Positions 13,293 through 17,678 of a stretch of DNA of 17,678 bases are shown here, piece by piece. The notes beneath the pieces are model-generated. The model was not told the origin of the DNA. It made no database searches and saw nothing but the letters and a program-made list of their open reading frames with translations. The translations under genes were made by a program, and so were the position numbers. The stretch is from contig JAEYTO010000013.1 in the NCBI GenBank assembly GCA_023433925.1, forward strand, positions 1 to 17,678. The letters run 5' to 3'. The DNA comes from Pseudomonadota bacterium (GTDB lineage: Bacteria > Desulfobacterota > Desulfovibrionia > Desulfovibrionales > Desulfovibrionaceae). The stretch's first letter is position 1. Each line of letters begins with the position of its first letter.

Positions 13293-13644
13293 GGCGCAAC
13301 CTGCCAGAAATTGAAAATCCAGCCAAGAGGAGGGTGAACCTTGGCCGAATTTTTTGGAGAGCAGCATCCCAGAATGGGGCTCGCTACTCGCACGAAAGAG
13401 CCTGAGGTTTTCAGCCCTGGAGCCACTCACCTGTCTGCCGTGAAAAGGGTCGAAAACCGGGTGAGGCGTTCGGGCGGCAGTCTCGGGTTTCGCCTCGCGA
13501 CGCAGCGTCTTGATTTCACGCATGCTTGTCAAAGTAATCCGCCCATGAAGGATTTCAGAACAGGTAAAGTAAAAATATTGTGACGGGTGATCTTGCAATT
13601 TTTTTTCTTTTGTATATTTTAAATCCGTTTGACCAAATTGCGGC

Positions 13645-13659
13645 TGACTGAGTCAGTCA
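13645..13659. promoter_or_regulatory. Perfect palindrome, operator candidate
   Basis: TGACTGA-G-TCAGTCA is a perfect 7-1-7 dyad downstream of the AT-rich promoter-like zone. It could bind a dimeric regulator or form a hairpin in the transcript. Confidence 0.4.
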
Positions 13660-13802
13660 ATGTGGAGTGTGCATGGCGTATATCCAGAAAGGTATATATC
13701 TTCTTGCGAGGTGTGCCGCCAAAGGCATCCTTTCGAATACGCACGTCCGTGACTTATTCTCGGGGCGCGCCATGTAGCTGCTTTATACCGTTACAGCTTG
13801 TC

Positions 13803-13838
13803 GGCCCCATGTCTCTACCAGGCATGGGGCCTTTTTTT
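13803..13838 (+). terminator. Strong rho-independent terminator
   Basis: GGCCCCATG (13803-13811) pairs perfectly with CATGGGGCC (13823-13831) across an 11-nt loop and is followed by seven T. This is the clearest intrinsic terminator in the window. It stands before, not after, a protein gene. Confidence 0.85.
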
Positions 13839-13858
13839 CATCCATGGAGGAGAATATC

Positions 13859-14134
13859 GTGAGGATTGGAGGTCTTAAGCCCCTGAACGGCAGGATGATG
13901 GGAGGGGTGTTTTCCATCAGGACCGCGCCGCCAAAATGGCGCATCCATCATGGCGCGCCGGGGTTCGCGGCGGTCAAGGGCAAGGCGGAACGGCCGCGGC
14001 TGGCCCGGAAGAAATGCGCGGACCTTCGGCTTTTCTCGCTGTCCAGGGCCCTGAGCAGGATAAACGGCGGCGACCCCGATTCGGGCCGGGCGCGCGGGGC
14101 GGTTTCCGCCAAGGAGGCGCGCCGTGCTCGATAG
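13859..14134 (+). CDS. Small basic protein, unknown function
   Basis: A 91-residue, Arg/Lys-rich protein (begins MRIGGLKPLNGRMMGGVFSI). The GTG at 13859 is chosen because GGAGGA lies 7 nt upstream; an in-frame ATG at 13844 would overlap that ribosome binding site. Most codons end in G or C, as in the real genes here, which favours coding. It overlaps the next gene by 11 nt, indicating coupling. No membrane segment, signal or known motif is seen; the C-terminal half is strongly basic (AERPRLARKKC, KEARRAR), so nucleic-acid or acidic-partner binding is possible. I do not recognise the family. It could also be an unexpressed open stretch of leader. Confidence 0.45.
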   Translation: MRIGGLKPLNGRMMGGVFSIRTAPPKWRIHHGAPGFAAVKGKAERPRLARKKCADLRLFSLSRALSRINGGDPDSGRARGAVSAKEARRAR

Positions 14135-14744
14135 CTACATGGAATACAAGCTCTCCAGCAACCTCGTGTTCAAGGCCGACCCGCGGCACCTGCGCAGGGA
14201 GATCAACGGGACGATCAGGAGCCTGAATCTGGACGATCAATACGAGGAGGCGGGCAGGCTGACCGCGACCATTCTCGACCTGGAGCGCGCCGCGGCGGAA
14301 GGCGTGGATAGGCGGGCCGTGTTCGAGCACGGCCGGACGACCCAGGAGATATGGGAGCAGCTCCAAGGGCGGGATGCGCTCCTTGGGCGGGGCAACCTCA
14401 TCGTGATCGACAAGATCGCCATCTACCATAAGCACAGGGGCAGGAACTTGGCGCTCCATGCAGTGGCCGACATGCTCAGGAGCTTTCGCGGCAATGGCGA
14501 CGTGGCGGCGCTCAAGGTCTATCCGCTTCAGTTCAGCAAAGGCAGCGCCACCTTCGACATCCGTCTGCGCATGGATCTGCTGCCCAGGGACTGGGACGCG
14601 AGCAGGGCCAAGCTCAAGGCGTACTACCAGAAGCTCGGCTTCCGCTGCCATCCGGACTCCGATTTCATGTTCCTCGCCTGCGACGAAGCCCAGAGTCGTC
14701 TGGCCGCCTGGCAGGCGGAAGCCGGGACGCCCTGCATGGCGTGA
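14124..14744 (+). CDS. GNAT-like acetyltransferase (hypothetical)
   Basis: A 206-residue protein. The central part, IVIDKIAIYHKHRGRNLALH (about residues 92-111), resembles the beta4/motif A of GNAT N-acetyltransferases, where HRGRxLA would hold the pyrophosphate of acetyl-CoA, and KLKAYYQKLGFRC (about 161-173) matches the typical C-terminal YYxxLGF strand. The N-terminal 85 residues are not typical and may recognise the substrate. GTG 14124 is preferred because AGGAGG lies 6-7 nt upstream. It overlaps the preceding small gene and ends 71 nt before the convergent transporter fusion gene. Substrate unknown. Confidence 0.75.
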   Translation: MLDSYMEYKLSSNLVFKADPRHLRREINGTIRSLNLDDQYEEAGRLTATILDLERAAAEGVDRRAVFEHGRTTQEIWEQLQGRDALLGRGNLIVIDKIAIYHKHRGRNLALHAVADMLRSFRGNGDVAALKVYPLQFSKGSATFDIRLRMDLLPRDWDASRAKLKAYYQKLGFRCHPDSDFMFLACDEAQSRLAAWQAEAGTPCMA

Positions 14745-14763
14745 TTTCCCGCCTTCGCCCTGG

Positions 14764-14801
14764 CCGCCCGCTCCGCGTCGTTGCGAGGAGGCGGGCGGTT
14801 T
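14764..14801 (+). terminator. Terminator after the GNAT-like gene
   Basis: CCGCCCGC (14764-14771) pairs with GCGGGCGG (14791-14798), with a further TCC/GGA pairing inside, followed by TTT. It lies between two convergent genes. Confidence 0.6.
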
Positions 14802-14815
14802 CGCTCCGTTCAGGG

Positions 14816-17110
14816 TCACTCGGCCGGCGGGGAAAGGGCCGGAAAGCCGGGCGAGGCCAAGCGCGAACGGTCCTCGCCCACCCACAGGGCCGCGATGCCG
14901 GGCAAACGGCCCAGGAGACTCTGGCCCTTCTCGGGACCCAGGACCAGCAGGGCCGTGGCCAAGGCGTCGGCGTCCTGGGCGTTGCCGGCCACCACGGTCA
15001 CCGAGGCGCTGCCCGTGGCCGGCCCGAGGTCGCGCGGGTCGAGAATGTGGTGACGCCTGGCGGCGCGCCCGGCATCGTCGCCCGGCTGGAAGCGCCGGTA
15101 GTCGCCCGAGCCGCAGATGGAGCCCTCGCGCAGGGTCGCCGTGCCGAGCAGGCCGGGCCCGCGCGGGTTCTCGACGCCCACGCGCCAATGGCGTGGGCCG
15201 AAGCAGTACATGTCTCCGCCGGCCTCCACGATGCCCGCGCGCACGCCTTCGCGCCGCAGCAGGTCCACGGCCGCGTCGATGATGGCGCCCTTGGCCAGGC
15301 CGCCAAGGTCCAGGGCCATGCCGGCCTTGGGCAGGAAGACACTGCGCGCCTCGCGGTCCAGGACCACCAGGCGATGGTCCACCAGCCCGCGCCGGGTGCG
15401 GGCGTGCCACGGGTCCAGTCCCCAGTAGCCCTCGACGCGGCTCACGGCGCCCACGGTGATGTCGAAAGCGCCGTCGGTGGCCGTGCCCCAGGCCAGGCCG
15501 CGCTCGATGACGCCGAAGGCTTCGGGGCTCACGCGCGTGGGCTCCCGGCCGGCGTTCAGGTTCACGCGGCCCACGGAGCCGTGCGGGTTGCGCAGGTCCA
15601 GGTCGGCCTGCAACGCGCGGATGAGCGCAAAAGCCTTGTCCGCGGCCGCATCGGGCGCATGCCGACCGGTCCCCTCCAGGCTCAGGCGGACGATGGTGCC
15701 CATGGCCAGGTCCGCGTAATGGAAGACCTCGGCCTCCGGGACGGCCCTCGCGCCGAAGGCATGCTCGGCCACGGGCAGGGGCGCGGCGCGTTGCGCCGGC
15801 CACATGATGGCCAGGGTCAGGCTTAGAGCCGTGGCGGCGGCGAGCGCGGGAATGCGCGCGGTTGCAGGCAGCGCCAGCCACAGGAGCGGCAGGCAGCAGA
15901 GCAGGCCGCACAGGCCAGCTAGGCCCAGGGCGGCTTCGGGCGCGCCGGTCGCGCGCACGGCCAGGGCGCCCAGGAGCGGCCCGGCCACGAAGCCCAGGCT
16001 GGCCGCGGATTGGTACACGGCCATGACCGTGGCCCGGCCGGACCCGGTGGATACGGCCAGGCCCAGGGACGAGGGCAGCGAGGCGGCCGAGCCCAGACCC
16101 ACGACCAGACCGGCCAGCCCCAGACTCCAGGCCGTGTGCGTCAGCAGGGGCAGGGCCAGCAGGCCGAGGCTGCTGGCGAGCAGGCCGCCGGCGGCCCAGC
16201 GCAGGGCGTGCGGCCCGTCGGCGGGCCGGCCGGTGAAGGGCAGCCCCAGGCAGACGGCCAGGTTGGGCAGGCCGAAGAGCAGCCCGAAGAGCAGAGGCTC
16301 GCGCGGCAGGCTCGCGGCCAGGAGCATGGGCAGGAAGGCGGCCCAGGCCGCGATGCCCAGGGCGCGGCCAGCCACGGCGGGCAGGAGCCTTGCGGCCAGC
16401 GGGTCGGTCAGCGGGGCGGCCAGGGCGGCGCGCAGGGCCGGCCATGGCGACAGAGGCGGCCGGACCTGCGCGCGCTCCGGCGCACGGTCGCCGCGCGGCA
16501 GGGCCAGGCCGAAGAGCAGGGCCGAGCCGAGCATGCCGGCCGTGAGAAAGGCGAGCACGGCGCGGATGTCCTGTCCGGCCAGGAGCAGTCCGCCCAGGAG
16601 CGGAGCCAGGAGAAAGGCGAGCTGACTGGCCAGGGAGGCGCGGGCCAGACGGCGCCCCACAGGCAGGGCCAGGCCCGGCGCGCCGGCTTCGGCCAGCGCC
16701 AGAGGCCTGATGGCCCCGGCGCACAGGCCCAGGCCGGCCTGCACGAGCAGCAGGCCAAGCTGCGGCCGTCCCAGGCTTTGGGCGGACATGAAAACGAGCG
16801 GCAGGGCCGAGGCGCACAGGCAGGCCAGGACCAGGAGCAGGCCCGCGGCGCGCCGGGATGGGCCAGGGCGGTCGGCCAGCCAGCCCGCCACCGGGGCGGT
16901 CCCGAGCTTGGCCAGGAAGTAGATGGAGAAGGCCAGGCCGACCCAGGTCGCGCTCATGTCGGCCGGCGCGGCGGACAGCCCGGCGGCCGTGAGGGGATAG
17001 GCGAAGGAGAAGGCTCCAGCGGCCAGGCTCGACAGGGCCAGCCCCGTCAGGAGCAGGCGCAGGGAGGGCCGGCGTCGCCCGTCAGGGAGCTGCTTGGCTT
17101 CTTCGATCAT
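14816..17110 (-). CDS. MFS transporter fused to ApbE-type FAD:protein FMN transferase
   Basis: A 764-residue fusion. Residues about 15-430 form a 12-segment major facilitator transporter, with the loop 2-3 motif GWLADRPGPSRRA. A 13th hydrophobic segment (ALAAATALSLTLAIMW, about 430-450) links to an ApbE domain (about 460-764) carrying MGTIVRLSLEG (M470), GAFDITVG (547-554), DLGGLAKGAIID (601-612), GGDMY (631-635) and HILDPRD (688-694), then ASVTVVAGNAQDADALATAL. ApbE attaches FMN to Thr of flavoproteins such as NqrC/RnfG. An odd number of segments would place it in the periplasm, where ApbE normally works. ATG 17110 is preferred; ATGs at 17143 and 17206 would add a basic tail. No Shine-Dalgarno is clear. 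It has no target flavoprotein gene nearby. Confidence 0.88.
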   Translation of the reverse strand: MIEEAKQLPDGRRRPSLRLLLTGLALSSLAAGAFSFAYPLTAAGLSAAPADMSATWVGLAFSIYFLAKLGTAPVAGWLADRPGPSRRAAGLLLVLACLCASALPLVFMSAQSLGRPQLGLLLVQAGLGLCAGAIRPLALAEAGAPGLALPVGRRLARASLASQLAFLLAPLLGGLLLAGQDIRAVLAFLTAGMLGSALLFGLALPRGDRAPERAQVRPPLSPWPALRAALAAPLTDPLAARLLPAVAGRALGIAAWAAFLPMLLAASLPREPLLFGLLFGLPNLAVCLGLPFTGRPADGPHALRWAAGGLLASSLGLLALPLLTHTAWSLGLAGLVVGLGSAASLPSSLGLAVSTGSGRATVMAVYQSAASLGFVAGPLLGALAVRATGAPEAALGLAGLCGLLCCLPLLWLALPATARIPALAAATALSLTLAIMWPAQRAAPLPVAEHAFGARAVPEAEVFHYADLAMGTIVRLSLEGTGRHAPDAAADKAFALIRALQADLDLRNPHGSVGRVNLNAGREPTRVSPEAFGVIERGLAWGTATDGAFDITVGAVSRVEGYWGLDPWHARTRRGLVDHRLVVLDREARSVFLPKAGMALDLGGLAKGAIIDAAVDLLRREGVRAGIVEAGGDMYCFGPRHWRVGVENPRGPGLLGTATLREGSICGSGDYRRFQPGDDAGRAARRHHILDPRDLGPATGSASVTVVAGNAQDADALATALLVLGPEKGQSLLGRLPGIAALWVGEDRSRLASPGFPALSPPAE

Positions 17111-17295
17111 GCGTACTGGCCGGAGTTTACGTGCGTGTCGCATGCGCCGGAATGGGCAAAGGTATTTGAAGCGTGTTCCGGCAGGCTGCCTGCCCGCCGT
17201 TTTCATGCCTGATCAGAGAGCCGGTCAAGGCCAGGCGCGGACCGTTCGCGAAGTGCCGGACGCTCGGGCAATCAGGAGGGCGGACGGTCTTCTTG

Positions 17296-17418
17296 GAGCA
17301 TTTGCTTTTGAAAATGCTCTGCAAGTCATGCCTCGGCAAGGCTTGCCGCGTAGGCGTAGGCGCAATCCGCTTGCGCCGTCAACGCCGGAGCGGGCGTCTC
17401 AAAGTCAAACTGCTCTAA
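17296..17418. repeat. Composite palindromic element with dispersed 36-nt core, copy 2
   Basis: Three perfect hairpins stand in a row: GAGCATTT/AAATGCTC (17296-17319), CGGCAAG-G-CTTGCCG (17334-17348) and GGCGCAA-TCCGC-TTGCGCC (17359-17377). They are followed at 17383-17418 by the 36-nt core shared with 5766-5801. The rest of 17111-17552 shows no gene; GACTGTG-G-CACAGTC (17535-17549) is a further perfect palindrome beside the insertion sequence. Confidence 0.7.
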
Positions 17419-17552
17419 TGCTACAGTGTCGCAAAGCTCTAACCGCTGAAGACACTTAAGATAATTTGGGCGGACTGCCCAAGCTTGCCAGCCGGATCAG
17501 CCATGAAATGGCCTATCTGCAATTCAGGTCGGAAGACTGTGGCACAGTCGTA

Positions 17553-17678
17553 CTAGGTCCTGTTTTCAAAGGCTAGCCAGAGAAGGATCGCGGCCAAGGT
17601 GACCCAGGCCAAATAGTTCCGGGCCAGCTTGTCATAGCGGGTCGCGATCCTTCTGTGGTGCTTTATCTTGTTGAAAAA
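17553..17678 (-). CDS. IS5-type transposase, C-terminal end (cut by window edge)
   Basis: The minus strand from the window edge encodes 41 residues to a TAG: FFNKIKHHRRIATRYDKLAR, then NYLAWVTLAAILLWLAFENRT. The pattern F-N-K-I-K-x-x-R-R-I-A-T-R-Y-D-K-L-A is a hallmark of the C-terminus of IS5-family (IS427/IS1031-like) DDE transposases, the Glu of the catalytic triad lying just upstream, outside the window. No frameshift is seen in this part. Whether the element is complete cannot be judged. Confidence 0.85.
   Translation of the reverse strand, partial: FFNKIKHHRRIATRYDKLARNYLAWVTLAAILLWLAFENRT
17553..17678 (-). mobile_element. Right part of an IS5-type insertion sequence
   Basis: The transposase 3' end overlaps GGTCCTGTTTTCAAAGG (17556-17572), which is probably the terminal inverted repeat, since in this group the stop codon often lies at the very end. 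The CTAG at 17553-17556 could be target sequence. The other end is outside the window. Confidence 0.6.

Larger units (their letters stand above)
13621..13838 (+). ncRNA. Candidate small RNA or attenuated 5' leader
   Basis: About 200 nt between an AT-rich promoter-like zone (TTGCAA 13593-13598, 16 nt, TATTTT 13615-13620) and a textbook terminator (13803-13838) contain no protein frame. Inside are a TGACTGA-G-TCAGTCA dyad and a small hairpin AAAGG-CAT-CCTTT (about 13721-13733). Because the terminator ends 8 nt before the ribosome binding site of the next gene, the transcript is either a free small RNA or a leader whose termination controls that gene. No known riboswitch class was recognised. 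The 5' end is a guess. Confidence 0.4.
13293..13858. other. AT-rich divergent intergenic region
   Basis: No protein gene is supported in this stretch between the divergent UPF0489 gene and the small gene at 13859. From about 13550 to 13720 it is much richer in A and T than its neighbours, with an 8-T run near 13600. It holds candidate promoter boxes in both directions (TTGCAA at 13593 is palindromic), a perfect dyad, a short direct repeat (GTATATC-CAGAAAG-GTATAT, about 13678-13697) and a strong terminator. Confidence 0.6.

Noticed and set aside
13293..13598. N-terminal extension of the UPF0489 protein
   Set aside because: Sequence is AT-rich, lacks family similarity and has no ribosome binding site at its start; the domain starts just after 13292.
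13621..13838. 6S, 4.5S/SRP, tmRNA or known riboswitch in the leader
   Set aside because: No long closing stem, GGAAG-type SRP loop, tRNA-like ends or conserved riboswitch core was recognised, so only a generic candidate RNA is reported.
13974..16817. Minus-strand frame of 947 codons
   Set aside because: It is a Pro/Arg/Gly-rich shadow of the MFS-ApbE and GNAT genes, caused by high GC at third positions; it has no domains of its own.
16010..17212. Plus-strand Gln/Gly-rich frame of 400 codons
   Set aside because: Antisense of the MFS transporter; its Gln/Gly/Ala/Arg composition is the usual mirror of Leu/Ala/Pro-rich membrane codons.
17351..17363. Short tandem GTAGGC repeat as a CRISPR or minisatellite
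   Set aside because: Only two 6-nt units are present, with no spacers.
17094..17459. Plus-strand frame of 121 codons near the IS element
   Set aside because: It reads across the palindromic repeat; similarity of its end to the frame at 5.75 kb is due to the shared 36-nt repeat, not to a protein family.

Overview
The window looks like chromosomal DNA of a GC-rich, probably anaerobic Deltaproteobacterium of the Desulfovibrio group (Desulfovibrionales). This is an inference from the GC-rich codon use, a rubrerythrin-type gene, the gene families present, and extragenic palindromes of the 'CCAGGGGGATAATCCCCCTGG' type that I associate with these genomes. No rRNA, tRNA or CRISPR array was seen.

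Left part (1-4600, minus strand): a phage head module read right to left under a good sigma70-type promoter at 4558-4586. It holds a portal protein, a small phage protein, a scaffold-like protein and an N4-gp56-type major capsid protein. No terminase lies upstream of the portal gene. The module instead abuts what looks like the last ~40 codons of a chorismate-binding enzyme (PabB/TrpE-like). That remnant still overlaps, by ATGA, an intact aminotransferase class IV gene (PabC-like). The phage, or a rearrangement linked to it, has probably cut a pabB-pabC operon.

Middle part (5.7-10.3 kb): a promoter, a possible 32-residue basic peptide and strong hairpins precede a tight pair, a YceI-family lipocalin-like protein and a radical SAM/SPASM protein. 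Convergent to these is a zinc-type ABC importer pair (znuC, znuB). Its promoter contains a perfect ATGCAAC-CGA-GTTGCAT inverted repeat, probably a Zur/Fur-family operator. Divergent from znuC is a rubrerythrin-like gene that keeps its rubredoxin cysteines but has lost most diiron ligands.

Right-middle part (10.3-13.6 kb): a cluster of extragenic palindromes, two DUF2267 paralogues about 1 kb apart (one overlapping a possible 42-residue membrane peptide), a roughly 850-nt gap without a recognised gene, and a UPF0489 protein with arginase-like metal motifs.

Right part (13.6-17.7 kb): an AT-rich intergenic region ends in a textbook terminator just before the ribosome binding site of a small basic protein that overlaps a GNAT-like acetyltransferase gene. 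This layout suggests a small RNA or an attenuated leader. Convergent to it is a 764-residue fusion of a major facilitator transporter to an ApbE-type flavin transferase, joined by a 13th membrane segment. The window ends in a composite palindromic repeat, sharing a 36-nt core with one at 5.77 kb, and in the 3' end of an IS5-type transposase.
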